DNA of 64,000 nucleotides from Rhizobium aethiopicum (GTDB lineage Bacteria; Pseudomonadota; Alphaproteobacteria; Rhizobiales; Rhizobiaceae), in assembly GCF_014197535.1 (NCBI RefSeq), contig NZ_JACIFV010000014.1, forward strand, positions 62,001 through 126,000, written 5' to 3'. Position numbers and translations under genes: made by a program. Positions 14,226-23,907 of the stretch are shown here, piece after piece; position 1 is the first letter of the stretch, and each line of letters starts with the position of its first letter. The notes under the pieces were generated by a model, which worked only from the letters and a program-made list of their open reading frames with translations, did no database searches and was not told the DNA's origin.

Positions 14226-17195
14226 CTAACGCTTTGACTTTGTCGCCCTGACACCTGCCATGCTGGTCGAAATCTGAGCCTTGCCGGTGCAGGCAGGATA
14301 CCGAACGCAGCTCAGGAAAGGACCATAACGCCCGGATCGTTCAAAAAGCCATCCATCCTTGCATACCGGACATGCCGGATAGCCTGCAGCGCAGGCACAC
14401 CGAGCCTCGACCGATCCGTCCAGACGACGGGGAAGGCTCGCACCACAGGACGAGCAGGCAGGTAGCAGATTTCCGCAGTGCTCGACATGTTCGCAGCGAT
14501 ACCATGTTCGACCATCCTGCCCCCGCACGTCCAATAGCCGGCCACCACACTCCCCGCATGCGTGCGCAGCCTGTTCTGCGCCCGACTGGGCCGCGATGCC
14601 ATATTCGGGATCCTTGCTGAGTTCGGTGACAAAAGAGGATGGTCGCGAGTTCGAGGCTATGATCGTCAAGGTATGACGGGCCCTTGTCATGGCGACATAC
14701 ATCACCCGCCGCTCTTCCGCATTCTCGAACAGCTCTTCTTCCGGCGAGACCAAGGCGAGCAACGGGTCATCGACAATCTCGGAAGGAAATCCCATCCGAC
14801 CGCTGTCTGCGTTCAAGAGGACCACGTGATCGGCCTCAAGGCCCTTCGACGCATGGATCGTCTTGAAACTGAGGCGTAGTTGGGGAAACCTGCGCTGCAG
14901 GTCCCTCATGTCCGGCTCGAGAAATCGGTACCGCCCGAGCAGCAAAACGCTCGCGGTACCTGCAGGTCCAAGCTTGGCGGACAGTCCGGTAAGAACCTCG
15001 CGGAGCTTTTTCTCATCCTCGTTCTTCGGCGCCATCACGATCTTGATGGCCGCCTCGGTTGCTTTCCCTGCCGGAACAATCTGTTTGGAGATCTGGGCCG
15101 GGTTCTTTAGCACGAAGGTTTTGGATGCGAATGCGATCTGGTCGATCGATCGAAAGGTGCGGCCAAGATCGACCGTCCTGTGCACGCCGGTTTCCCCGTT
15201 GAAGGTCCCGCCAAATTCGTCGCCGAAGTGGCGCATCAGATGAATGTCGGACCCTGCAAAACGGAAAATCGATTGCCAGTCGTCGCCCACTGCAAAGACG
15301 CGCACGTCTGGGTGCTGGGCTTTCAGCGCCTTCACCAACCTGGCACGGCTTTGCGATATATCCTGGAACTCGTCGACGAGGATGTGGCGGAACGGGCTGA
15401 CATACCGTCCCGTTTCAGCGTAGTGAGCGGCTCGCAGGATCATGTCTTCGAAGTCGATCCTTCCACCCAGCCGCTTTTGATATTCTGCGAAAACAGGTTC
15501 AAACACAGCAAGAAACGCCTTGGCGCGCCCACCGAGCGTCAATCGCTCGGACTTGCCGTCACAATCGGCGAGGCTGTAACCACCACCCTTGAACTTGCGC
15601 AGAAACGTTCCGAGCAGTTGCGAGAAGCTGTCGATCTGGTTCAGTTCAACAACCCGATCGAAGATCGTATCGGCGGGGCGAGGCTTCAACGTTACATGCG
15701 GGGCAAGTTTCTCTGCCAAGCCGGTGAGCAGACGCCCCTCCTGCCGCTCGTAGCTGTAGGTTTCGACGAGCCGGGTTTGATGTTCGGCGTGAACCTGGCG
15801 CTTCCAGGCCATGCCTGCCAGATACTCATCACGATTGACGAAGGGGGCCGTGATCAGCCGCTCGCTGCCATCAGGCATTTTCTGACGCCGCACCCCAAAA
15901 TGCTCAATATAGATGCCGCTGTCAGTCAGCCGAAAGTCCGGGCAATAGTCGCGGCGTCCGGTCTCATGTATTTTGTGCTCGTAATCGGGTTCGTACTCGT
16001 ACTCGATGCCGTTTTCGTAAAGCCAGTTGGCGATTTGCAGTTCTTCGTAGCTCTTGACCTTTTCCCCTTGCAGCGTGCGTAGATCCTGCTTCTCCATATG
16101 GCTGTAAAAATCGTGCTTCGTCTTGAAGTCCCATTCGGTCTTTGGCTCGACCAGAAAGTGCGCGAACCACCGGATGATTGCACTGGAGACTTCGGACAAC
16201 GCGTGAACGAGATCCTTCAGGATCTGTTTGATCAAGTTCGTGAATTTCACGTCGTCGGTGGCGTGATCGGCCAACGGTGGCTTCGACCCTTCGACCATGC
16301 CGATGATGTCATAGGCAATCGCGTGGAAAGTTCGCGCCACGATCGCCACGCCCGAGCGCGCTTCGACCCGTTCTGACATCTCCTCAGCGGCATTCTTTGC
16401 AAATGCCAGCAGCAGAATTTCGTCCGGGTGGCGGATCCCGGCCTTGACGAGATAGGCAGCCTTGGCAGTGATGACACTGGTTTTTCCTGATCCGGCACTG
16501 GCTAGCACCAGCGTTGCGTCCTCGTCTACGACGACGGAAAGGCGCTGTTCCGGCGTCAGCGGTTTGCTCTCGATCGTGTCGAAAAAGTCCTTCCAGCGCT
16601 CGAGCTCGGCAGTGAGAAAGGTGACGATCGCATTCGCTCTGATTGCGCCAGGATCAGCAACGAACCTCCTGATAAGCGCGATGCGCTCGGCTGCCTCGGG
16701 CCCAATGGCATCTGGCTGCAGCTTCGATAGCAGCGAGACGTCAATGGCTCTCGCTTCGCTCAAAAGGGGAGCAATCTCGCAGGCGGCCGGATAGCGTGCT
16801 GGCTCGCTCAGTTTGACGATTGCCGTGTGAAGTCGACGCAAGCGATCTGCTTCGCGCTCGAGCGCCGAGAGGTTGAACGCGATCCACGCGGCTTTGACGT
16901 CTTCCGCAAATGCCTGTGCATCAGAATGTCCTACGCCACGAATGACGATGTCGTCGCGCTCCGTAGCGGTGACAGTCATGGTCGCACCAAGCATCCCCCG
17001 CCGAACGAATGGTGCTGACGATATTGCTTCCAGGGATACCGATGTGATCAATCCTCGGCGTGTAAGCCGCAGATGATCTCCGCCAAGTTCCACGAGTCGA
17101 AACGTCGTCCCGAACGGGTTCGCAAGCAGTCCAAACAATGGGCGTTGTTGCAATCGAACCAATATTGCGGCCCTTTTTATCGTGCGCCGGCGCAA
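14226..17195 (-). CDS. helicase IV-like (UvrD superfamily 1) helicase with nuclease-like insert and C-terminal zinc fingers
   Basis: 989 residues. The overall plan is that of E. coli HelD: an N-terminal domain, Walker A in LASAGSGKTSVITAKAAYL (about residue 235), LLAFAKNAAEEM, HILVDEFQDISQSRARL (about 608), VFAVGDDWQSIFRFAGSD, FKTIHASKGLEADHVVLLN and RRVMYVAMTRARHTL. Between the early motifs and DEFQD there is an insert around residues 380-440 (SYEELQIANWLYENGIEYEY, DYCPDFRL, YIEHFG) that looks like a PD-(D/E)xK nuclease fold without the usual lysine. From about residue 875 come three cysteine-rich units (CGECGG, CSSCG, CPVCKDGWLFER with CVRYPACTG) of topoisomerase zinc-finger type. TTG start; an exact start is uncertain. 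Confidence 0.85.
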   Translation of the reverse strand: MRRRTIKRAAILVRLQQRPLFGLLANPFGTTFRLVELGGDHLRLTRRGLITSVSLEAISSAPFVRRGMLGATMTVTATERDDIVIRGVGHSDAQAFAEDVKAAWIAFNLSALEREADRLRRLHTAIVKLSEPARYPAACEIAPLLSEARAIDVSLLSKLQPDAIGPEAAERIALIRRFVADPGAIRANAIVTFLTAELERWKDFFDTIESKPLTPEQRLSVVVDEDATLVLASAGSGKTSVITAKAAYLVKAGIRHPDEILLLAFAKNAAEEMSERVEARSGVAIVARTFHAIAYDIIGMVEGSKPPLADHATDDVKFTNLIKQILKDLVHALSEVSSAIIRWFAHFLVEPKTEWDFKTKHDFYSHMEKQDLRTLQGEKVKSYEELQIANWLYENGIEYEYEPDYEHKIHETGRRDYCPDFRLTDSGIYIEHFGVRRQKMPDGSERLITAPFVNRDEYLAGMAWKRQVHAEHQTRLVETYSYERQEGRLLTGLAEKLAPHVTLKPRPADTIFDRVVELNQIDSFSQLLGTFLRKFKGGGYSLADCDGKSERLTLGGRAKAFLAVFEPVFAEYQKRLGGRIDFEDMILRAAHYAETGRYVSPFRHILVDEFQDISQSRARLVKALKAQHPDVRVFAVGDDWQSIFRFAGSDIHLMRHFGDEFGGTFNGETGVHRTVDLGRTFRSIDQIAFASKTFVLKNPAQISKQIVPAGKATEAAIKIVMAPKNEDEKKLREVLTGLSAKLGPAGTASVLLLGRYRFLEPDMRDLQRRFPQLRLSFKTIHASKGLEADHVVLLNADSGRMGFPSEIVDDPLLALVSPEEELFENAEERRVMYVAMTRARHTLTIIASNSRPSSFVTELSKDPEYGIAAQSGAEQAAHACGECGGRLLDVRGQDGRTWYRCEHVEHCGNLLPACSSCGASLPRRLDGSVEARCACAAGYPACPVCKDGWLFERSGRYGPFLSCVRYPACTGKAQISTSMAGVRATKSKR

Positions 17196-17378
17196 CCTGG
17201 TTATACCGGCGCCAATGACTCGACCAATACATCATGATTAGTAAAGATGACGCGCACGAGCCGAAAGCTAGCGGCCGAAGCGCCTGCGTCGAAGAGCGAC
17301 CTCCCAGTCAGAGGCCCACCCTTCCTATTGCACTGTAGTGACGGATCGGGTCAGAGCGCTGAGACCGATCGCCTTCCC

Positions 17379-20291
17379 TCACGCCCGTTTCGTCAGCGGA
17401 AACCGGTCGCGAAGCAGCCGCAGCACCGAGTCCGATGGCATCGGCGGGCCGAAGAGATAGCTCTGCCCGTAGCTGCAGCCCATTTTGGCAAGCTCGATCG
17501 CGTCCTCGTTGGATTCGATCCCTTCGGCCACCACCTTCATCTCGAGCTCGCGCGCCATCGATATCACCGATCTGAGCACGGTCGCCTTCTTGTCGCTGCT
17601 GTCGCGAACCAGCGCCTTGTCGAGCTTGATCGTGTCGAAGGGGAAGCGGGTGAGATAGGCAAGCGAGGAATAGCCGGTGCCGAAATCGTCGAGCGCCAGC
17701 CCGATGCCGGCTTCCTTCAGCTTCTGCAGCACCAGGCGGGCCTGCTCCGGATTTTCCATCACCATGGATTCCGTCAGTTCAAGCTTCAGCCGCGACGGCG
17801 TGCAATGCGTCTTGGCGAGAACCGAACGCACGTCGTCATAAAGCTCATTGTTCAGCAGCTGCACGCTCGACAGGTTGATCGACACGAAGATCGGCAGTTC
17901 GCCGGTCTGGTTCTGCCAGCTCATCAGGTCGTTGGTCGCCTGTTCGAGCGCGAACATGCCGAGCGCCCCGATGATGTCGGAGGCCTCGGCAAGCGGAATG
18001 AATTCCGATGGCGGGATATTGCCGCGCTTGGGATGTTCCCAGCGCATCAGCGCCTCGAAGCCGGCGACCTCGACGTCCTCGAGCCGGGCGATCGGCTGGT
18101 AGACCATCGACAGTTCCTTCCGTTCGATGGCGCGGCGCAGATCGGTTTCGAGCTGCAGCCGGTCGGTGCCGAAGTCGCGGAAGGCCGGCTGGAACGGTTC
18201 GACGCGGTTGCCGCCGGCCCGTTTTGCCCGATACATCGCAAGCTCGGCGTCGCTGAGCAGCCCGCTGGCGCTCTCCTGCCGGTCGACCCAGGAAGCGAGC
18301 CCGATCGAGGCCGTCAGGATGATCTCACGACTGGCGAAATTGATCGGCACCATGATCGCCTTGCTCACAGCATCGGCAAAATCGGCGACCTTGGCCGGAT
18401 TGTGCTCGGACACCAGGATGAGGCCGAACTGGTCGCCGGCAAGCCGCGCCAGTGTGTCCTGCGGCTTCATCAGACGGCGCAGGCGCCGCGTCAGTGCGAT
18501 GAGGATATTGTCGCCGGCGGCCACTCCGAGGGAATCATTGACCAGCTTGTAGCGGTCGATGTCGATCACCATGACAGTCGGGCGCAGCGTCTCGCCGGCC
18601 GGAGCCAGCGCCAGCACCGACTGCAGCCGGTCGAGGAAGACCTGTCGGTTCGGCAGGCCGGTCAGATTGTCGTGCAGCGCATCGTGCAGCAGCCGCTCGA
18701 CGGAATTCTTCTGCTCGGTGACGTCGACGATCGTGCCGACGCAGCGGATGATCTCGCCGTTGGAGCCGAGCACCGGCCGGGCGCGGATCAAGAGCCAATG
18801 GAAATGCCCGTCCTCGGCGCGGATGCGGAATTCGTGGTTCAGCCGGCCGCGGCGGTGTTCGAGCAGCACGTCTAGCGTGGCGCGGAAGCGGTCGCGGTCG
18901 TCGGGATGCAGCCGCGGCAGCCAGTTGCGCGCCGCTCCGTGCATGGTGCCGGGGGAGAGGCCGAGCTTGACCGAGACGTCGGGAATGGTGACGACGCGGT
19001 CGCGCGCCACGTCCCAGTCCCACACCATGTCGCCGGAGCCGGTCAGGGCCAGCGACTGCCGCTCGAGGTCGGAAAACAGCCCTTGCTGGAAGGCGCCGCC
19101 GGCAAAGGCGTGCTGCATGACGGTGAAGCCGATCAGCAGCACGATCAGCACCAGGCCGCCGCCGAGCGCCGGCTGGATGATGTCGTTGTCGAGCCGGCCG
19201 GTGACCGTCAGCCACGCCCCGAACAGCCAGACGAGCGTCAGCGCCCAGGCCGGCACCAGCAGAATGGCGCGGTCGTAGCGGTTGAAGCCGAGATAGATGA
19301 TCAAAAGCAGGCCGGTCGCCGCCGTTAGCGCAAAGGAAAGCCGCGCAATGCCGGCGGCGATCGACGGATCGTAGATCGCCACGCCGAAGAGCAGGGCCAG
19401 GCCGAGCACCCAGGCGAGTGTGGCGTAGCCGAGATGCGCGTGCCAGCGGTTGAGGTTCAGATAGGTGAAGAGGAAGATGACGAAACTCGAGGCGAGCGCC
19501 ACCTCGGCGCAGGCCCGCCATATTCGCTGGTCGGCCGAGGCGACGCTGATCAGCTTGCCGAGGAAACCGAAGTCGACGCAGATATAGCCGAGCACCGCCC
19601 AGGCAAGTGCGGCGGTTGCCGGCAGCATCGACGTGCCCTTGACGACGAAGAGGATGGTCAGGAACACGGCGAGCAGGCCGGCAATACCGAGCACGATGCC
19701 GCGATAGAGCGTGAAGGCGTTGATCGTATCCTTGTAGGCGTTCGGTTCCCAGAGATAGATCTGCGGCAGCTCCGGCGTCGACAGTTCGGCGACGAAGGTG
19801 ATGACGGCGCCGGGGTTCAGCGTGATGCGGAAGACGTCGGCCTCGTCGCTCGGCTGCCGATCGAGCGCAAAGCCTTCGCTGGGCGTGATGGCGCTGATGC
19901 GCTGGGAGCCGAGATCCGGCCAGAACAGCTTGGAATTGACCAGACGGAAATGTGGCGCGACGATGACGCGCTCCAGCTGTTCCTCCGAGACGTTGGCAAG
20001 GGCAAACACCGCCCAGTCGCCCTGGTGGTTCTCCGAGCTTGCCCTGACCTCGATGCGCCGGCGGATGCCGTCGGCCCCGGCCGCCGTCGACACCTGGAAG
20101 GCCTCGCCCTGGTTGGCGTAGATCTCGGTCGTCGCGGTGAGATCGAGCGCGGTATCGTCGCGGGAAATCTTCACCGGTTCGGCCGCCTGGGCAACGCCCG
20201 CCGAAAGGGCGAAAACCGCCAGGAAAAGGGCTGCGATCACCGCGATCACTCGTCCGGACGGTGACTTGGGCAGCATGCTGTTTCTTGTCAT
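17379..20291 (-). CDS. membrane GGDEF-EAL protein, probable c-di-GMP phosphodiesterase
   Basis: 970 residues. Signal/anchor (VIAVIAALFLAVFALSAGVA), a periplasmic 7TMR-DISM-like domain to about residue 185, about seven membrane helices to about 400, a PAS domain (about 420-535), GGDEF (about 540-695) and EAL (about 710-960). The GGDEF signature is degenerate (RLAGDQFGLIL, about residue 620), so cyclase activity is unlikely. EAL residues look intact: FEALMRWEHP, SINLSSVQ, KLELTESM, ALDDFGTGYSSL, IKLDKALV, VAEGIE and QSYLFGPPM. Predicted to hydrolyse c-di-GMP under control of a periplasmic signal. It is 21 bases behind an acetyltransferase gene, last in the thrC operon. Confidence 0.88.
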   Translation of the reverse strand: MTRNSMLPKSPSGRVIAVIAALFLAVFALSAGVAQAAEPVKISRDDTALDLTATTEIYANQGEAFQVSTAAGADGIRRRIEVRASSENHQGDWAVFALANVSEEQLERVIVAPHFRLVNSKLFWPDLGSQRISAITPSEGFALDRQPSDEADVFRITLNPGAVITFVAELSTPELPQIYLWEPNAYKDTINAFTLYRGIVLGIAGLLAVFLTILFVVKGTSMLPATAALAWAVLGYICVDFGFLGKLISVASADQRIWRACAEVALASSFVIFLFTYLNLNRWHAHLGYATLAWVLGLALLFGVAIYDPSIAAGIARLSFALTAATGLLLIIYLGFNRYDRAILLVPAWALTLVWLFGAWLTVTGRLDNDIIQPALGGGLVLIVLLIGFTVMQHAFAGGAFQQGLFSDLERQSLALTGSGDMVWDWDVARDRVVTIPDVSVKLGLSPGTMHGAARNWLPRLHPDDRDRFRATLDVLLEHRRGRLNHEFRIRAEDGHFHWLLIRARPVLGSNGEIIRCVGTIVDVTEQKNSVERLLHDALHDNLTGLPNRQVFLDRLQSVLALAPAGETLRPTVMVIDIDRYKLVNDSLGVAAGDNILIALTRRLRRLMKPQDTLARLAGDQFGLILVSEHNPAKVADFADAVSKAIMVPINFASREIILTASIGLASWVDRQESASGLLSDAELAMYRAKRAGGNRVEPFQPAFRDFGTDRLQLETDLRRAIERKELSMVYQPIARLEDVEVAGFEALMRWEHPKRGNIPPSEFIPLAEASDIIGALGMFALEQATNDLMSWQNQTGELPIFVSINLSSVQLLNNELYDDVRSVLAKTHCTPSRLKLELTESMVMENPEQARLVLQKLKEAGIGLALDDFGTGYSSLAYLTRFPFDTIKLDKALVRDSSDKKATVLRSVISMARELEMKVVAEGIESNEDAIELAKMGCSYGQSYLFGPPMPSDSVLRLLRDRFPLTKRA

Positions 20292-20312
20292 CGGCTGTCG
20301 GTTTTCCTGCCT

Positions 20313-20903
20313 TTATCCGGTATCGGTGGCGAGCCGTGAGAACATCACGTGGTCGTGCCACTGACCGTTGATCTTCAAATATCCGCGCAGATAACCTTCC
20401 CGCTGAAACCCGGCCTTTTCAAGCAGACGCATGCTGCGCGCGTTATCTGGAATACAGGCTGCTTCAATACGGTGCAACTCAAGCCCGGAGAAGATGTAAG
20501 GAATAACCAACTGAAGGGCAGCGTACATATGCCCCTGGCCGGCATGACGTTCGCCCATCCAGTAGCCGATCATGCAGCTTTGTGCCGCACCGCGCCTGAT
20601 ATAGCCGATGGTGATGCCGCCGACGAGCGTCCGGTTTTCCTTGAGGAAGATGAACAGCGGGATCGCCTGTCCGGAGGCATATTCCTGCTTGCCGCGGATG
20701 ACGCGGGCGCGATAGGCGCCCTCCGTCAGCTCGTCGCGCCGCCAGGTCGGCTCCCAGGGTTCCAGGAATTTGCGGCTTTCGGCGCGCAGCCGGTGCCACT
20801 GGTTGAAATCCTGGTAGCGCGGCAGGCGCAAGAGGTATTTCTCATTCTCCAGCTCCACCGCATCCGGCTGCCGCGACAGGAACCGAAACACCGATTTTGG
20901 CAT
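20313..20903 (-). CDS. RimJ/RimL-type GNAT acetyltransferase
   Basis: 196 residues. LRLPRYQDFNQWHRLRAES at the N-terminus, IGYWMGERHAGQGHMYAALQ (acetyl-CoA binding), and LHRIEAACIPDNARSMRLLE with KAGFQREGYLRGYLKINGQW are those of the RimJ/RimL family, which acetylates the N-terminus of ribosomal proteins in E. coli. The actual target here is not known. It lies 28 bases after the M16 peptidase gene and 21 before the EAL-domain gene on the same strand. Confidence 0.9.
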   Translation of the reverse strand: MPKSVFRFLSRQPDAVELENEKYLLRLPRYQDFNQWHRLRAESRKFLEPWEPTWRRDELTEGAYRARVIRGKQEYASGQAIPLFIFLKENRTLVGGITIGYIRRGAAQSCMIGYWMGERHAGQGHMYAALQLVIPYIFSGLELHRIEAACIPDNARSMRLLEKAGFQREGYLRGYLKINGQWHDHVMFSRLATDTG

Positions 20904-20931
20904 CGATCACTCCCGGCAGACGGACGTCGGC

Positions 20932-22227
20932 TCAGCTGGCCTGCATCGTCTTCGGCGCGGGGACCGAAAGCGAGGCGATGATGTCTTCCATCGGCGCGAG
21001 TTGTTCCAGCGGCCCGATCGCCGAAAGCGTCGGCACCGTGTCGTAGAACAGCCGGCCGGCGAGGTCGGTCAGCCGTTCGATGGTGATGCCCTCCAGCCGT
21101 TCCATCATCTCCGGATTGGAGATCGGCCGGCCGTAGAGCATCATCTGCCGTGCGATCTGGCCGGCGCGGGCGGCCGGGCTCTCCTGGCCCATCAGCAGCT
21201 GGGCCCGAATCTGGGCGCGGGCGCGTTCGATCTCCTTCTGGTGGATCTCATTGGCCGACTTGTGCAGCTCGTCGATGATCACAGGCACCAGCTCCGGCAG
21301 GTTTTCGCCGCCGGTTGCGGCATGGATGCCGAAGATGCCGGTATCGGAGAAGCCCCAATGGAAGGCGTAGACGGAATAACAGAGGCCGCGGAACTCGCGC
21401 ACTTCCTGGAACAGCCTGGAGGACATGCCGCCGCCGAGGATATTGGCGAGGATCTGCGAGCAGTAGAAATCGCGGGCGTGGTAGGGCTTGCCTTCGAAGC
21501 CGAGCAGAATCTGCGCATCCATCAGATCGCGCGGCTCGCGCACGCTGCCGCCGATATAACGCGCCGCTTCCATGACGGGCGGGGCGGATGGCGTGGTCGG
21601 CAGGCTGGCGAAACGTTGCTCGACCATGCGCAGGAATTCCTGATGGTCGACGGCGCCGGTCGCGACCACGAACATCCGGTCGGTCGTGTAGTTGCGGCCG
21701 AGATAGGTGCGGATCTGCTGCGGCGTGAAGGAGACGACGGTCTGTGGCGTGCCGAGGATGGCGCGTCCGAGCGTCTGGTCGCGATAGGCGGCCTCGGAGA
21801 AACGGTCGAACACCACGTCGTCGGGCGTGTCGTTGGCGGCGTTGATCTCCTGCAGGATCACCTGCTTCTCACGCTCCAGCTCCTCCTCCTCGAAGGCCGA
21901 TTCCGTCAGGATGTCGGCGAGGATGTCGACGGCGAGCGGCACATGGTCCTTGAGCACCCGGGCATAATAGGAGGTCGTCTCGGTCGAGGTTGCGGCGTTG
22001 ACCTCGCCGCCGACATCTTCGATCTCTTCGGCGATCTGGCGGGCCGTGCGCCGCGCCGTGCCCTTGAAGGCCATGTGTTCGAGCAGGTGGGCGATGCCGT
22101 GCTCGTCTTCCGTCTCGTTGCGCGATCCCGATTTGATCCAGACTCCGAGCGCAACGCTTTCCAGGTGCGGCATGGTTTCTGTGACTACTGTCAGCCCGGA
22201 TTTGAGCCGGGTGCACTCAACTGTCAT
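20932..22227 (-). CDS. M16 family zinc peptidase (processing-peptidase-like)
   Basis: 431 residues. The inverted zinc motif HxxEH is seen as H47-L-L-E50-H51 in GIAHLLEHMAFKGT, with the downstream glutamate region FEEEELEREKQVILQEI. The remaining GLCYSVYAFHWGFSDTG and C-terminal half follow the mitochondrial-processing-peptidase-like pitrilysin family. Role in bacteria is proteolysis of peptides or leader sequences; substrate unknown. It starts three bases after the thrC stop, a conserved thrC / M16 pair in many alphaproteobacteria. Confidence 0.92.
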   Translation of the reverse strand: MTVECTRLKSGLTVVTETMPHLESVALGVWIKSGSRNETEDEHGIAHLLEHMAFKGTARRTARQIAEEIEDVGGEVNAATSTETTSYYARVLKDHVPLAVDILADILTESAFEEEELEREKQVILQEINAANDTPDDVVFDRFSEAAYRDQTLGRAILGTPQTVVSFTPQQIRTYLGRNYTTDRMFVVATGAVDHQEFLRMVEQRFASLPTTPSAPPVMEAARYIGGSVREPRDLMDAQILLGFEGKPYHARDFYCSQILANILGGGMSSRLFQEVREFRGLCYSVYAFHWGFSDTGIFGIHAATGGENLPELVPVIIDELHKSANEIHQKEIERARAQIRAQLLMGQESPAARAGQIARQMMLYGRPISNPEMMERLEGITIERLTDLAGRLFYDTVPTLSAIGPLEQLAPMEDIIASLSVPAPKTMQAS

Positions 22228-22230
22228 TGG

Positions 22231-23655
22231 CTATCTTTCTGCGCCTGCTGTCGTCTCGCTGCGGGCGTGCTGGCCGATAAAGGTTTCAACGGCTTTCAGC
22301 TCCGGTTTGATGATCTGGAAGCGCTCCTCCCTGTGCATCAGACCAGCAAGCCACGTCGGAAGCGCCGGGTCAATACCGCTGGCCGATTTTACGGCGACGG
22401 GGAATTTCGCCGGATGCGCGGTCGCAAGCGTCACCATCGGCGTATTCGGCTTTTCGTTCTTGGCCGCGACGAAGGCGCCGATCGCCGAGTGCGGATCGAG
22501 GAGATAACCGGTCTCGGCATGGGTCTTGCGGATCGTCTCGGCCACCTGCCGCTCGCTGGCGCGCCCGGCCCGGAACTCGCGGCGAATGACCTTCAGCGCC
22601 TCGGGAGCGATCTCGAAGCCGTTCGATTGCTTGAGGCTTTCCATCGCCGCGCGCACCTTGGAGGCGTCGCGACCATAGGCTTCGAACAGCAGCCGCTCGA
22701 AGTTCGACGAGATCTGGATATCCATCGACGGCGAACTCGTCGCCTTGACCGCCTTCATGTCGTAGCGGCCGGTCTTCAGCGTCCGCGTCAGGATGTCGTT
22801 TTCATTGGTGGCGATGACAAGCCGGTCGATCGGCAGACCCATGCGTTTGGCGCAGTAGCCCGCGAAAATATCGCCAAAATTGCCGGTGGGCACCGTGAAC
22901 GAGATCTTCCGATCCGGGCCGCCGAGCGCAACCGCCGTCGTGAAATAATAGACGATCTGGGCCATGATCCGGGCCCAGTTGATCGAGTTGACGCCGGAGA
23001 GACGGACCCTGTCGCGGAAGGCAGCGTCGTTGAACATCGCCTTCACCAGGTTCTGGCAGTCATCGAAATTGCCCTCGACGGCGAGCGCATGCACATTTGA
23101 CGAGGTCGAGGTGGTCATCTGCCGCTGCTGCACCGGCGAGACCTTGCCGTGCGGGAAGAGAATGAAGATGTCGGTGCGCTCGCGCCCGGCGAAGGCGTCG
23201 ATCGCCGCGCCGCCGGTGTCGCCCGAGGTGGCGCCGACGATCGTCGCGCGCTCACCGCGCTTTTCCAGCGCATAATCCATCAGTCGGGCGAGCAGTTGCA
23301 TCGCCACGTCCTTGAAGGCGAGCGTCGTGCCGTGGAAGAGCTCCATGACGAAGCTGTTCGGCCCGGTCTGGACGAGCGGCGCGATCGCCGGATGGCGGAA
23401 GGTGCCGTAGGCCTCGTCGATCATCGCCCGGAAGGTTGCCTCGGGGATCTCGCCATTGGTGAAGGGCGACAGGATGGTGAAGGCGATCTCCTGATAGCTC
23501 TTGCCCCTGAGCGCGCGGATCTGCTTCTTGGAGAAGTGCGGCCATTCCCTGGGAACGTAGAGCCCGCCGTCGCGCGCCAGCCCCGTCAAGAGGGCGTCGC
23601 AAAAGCCGAGGGAAGGGGCCTCGCCGCGGGTCGAGATATAGTCCACGTTCGTCAT
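22231..23655 (-). CDS. thrC: threonine synthase
   Basis: Converts O-phosphohomoserine to threonine with PLP. 474 residues, beginning MTNVDYISTRGEAPSLGFCD. Visible family features are LYVPREWPHF, MELFHGTTLAFKDVAMQLLAR (PLP lysine in FKD), VGATSGDTGGAAIDAF, and VPTGNFGDIFAGY. The ATG at 23655 gives the family N-terminus; the reading frame upstream to 23838 was not used. First gene of a minus-strand operon thrC / M16 peptidase / acetyltransferase / EAL protein, with gaps of 3, 28 and 21 bases. Confidence 0.96.
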   Translation of the reverse strand: MTNVDYISTRGEAPSLGFCDALLTGLARDGGLYVPREWPHFSKKQIRALRGKSYQEIAFTILSPFTNGEIPEATFRAMIDEAYGTFRHPAIAPLVQTGPNSFVMELFHGTTLAFKDVAMQLLARLMDYALEKRGERATIVGATSGDTGGAAIDAFAGRERTDIFILFPHGKVSPVQQRQMTTSTSSNVHALAVEGNFDDCQNLVKAMFNDAAFRDRVRLSGVNSINWARIMAQIVYYFTTAVALGGPDRKISFTVPTGNFGDIFAGYCAKRMGLPIDRLVIATNENDILTRTLKTGRYDMKAVKATSSPSMDIQISSNFERLLFEAYGRDASKVRAAMESLKQSNGFEIAPEALKVIRREFRAGRASERQVAETIRKTHAETGYLLDPHSAIGAFVAAKNEKPNTPMVTLATAHPAKFPVAVKSASGIDPALPTWLAGLMHREERFQIIKPELKAVETFIGQHARSETTAGAER

Positions 23656-23907
23656 CCTTGATCTATCGCTGGAGAAAATCCGGCCGCTTGCTTGCCGGAA
23701 ATCGAGAAGGCGCGGCGCTGCGGACATATGATCGCCGTTATCTTGTTGAAGTTGCCCGCATCCGGCGGCGAAAAGTGCATCAAAACGGCGCGTACCCAAT
23801 CGATTTTTGTTTGAGCCGCTGATATAGACCATCGCCAACCGTCGTGAAAGGCCTCACGCAAAAGACATGAGGCCTCCAAGAAACGCTTGTGCAAGGGGTG
23901 GAATATC

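Noticed and set aside
17247..18875. A 542-codon open frame opposite the EAL-domain gene
   Set aside because: It is antisense to a gene with intact domains, has no recognisable motifs and an Arg/Asp/Ala-biased composition typical of GC-rich shadows.
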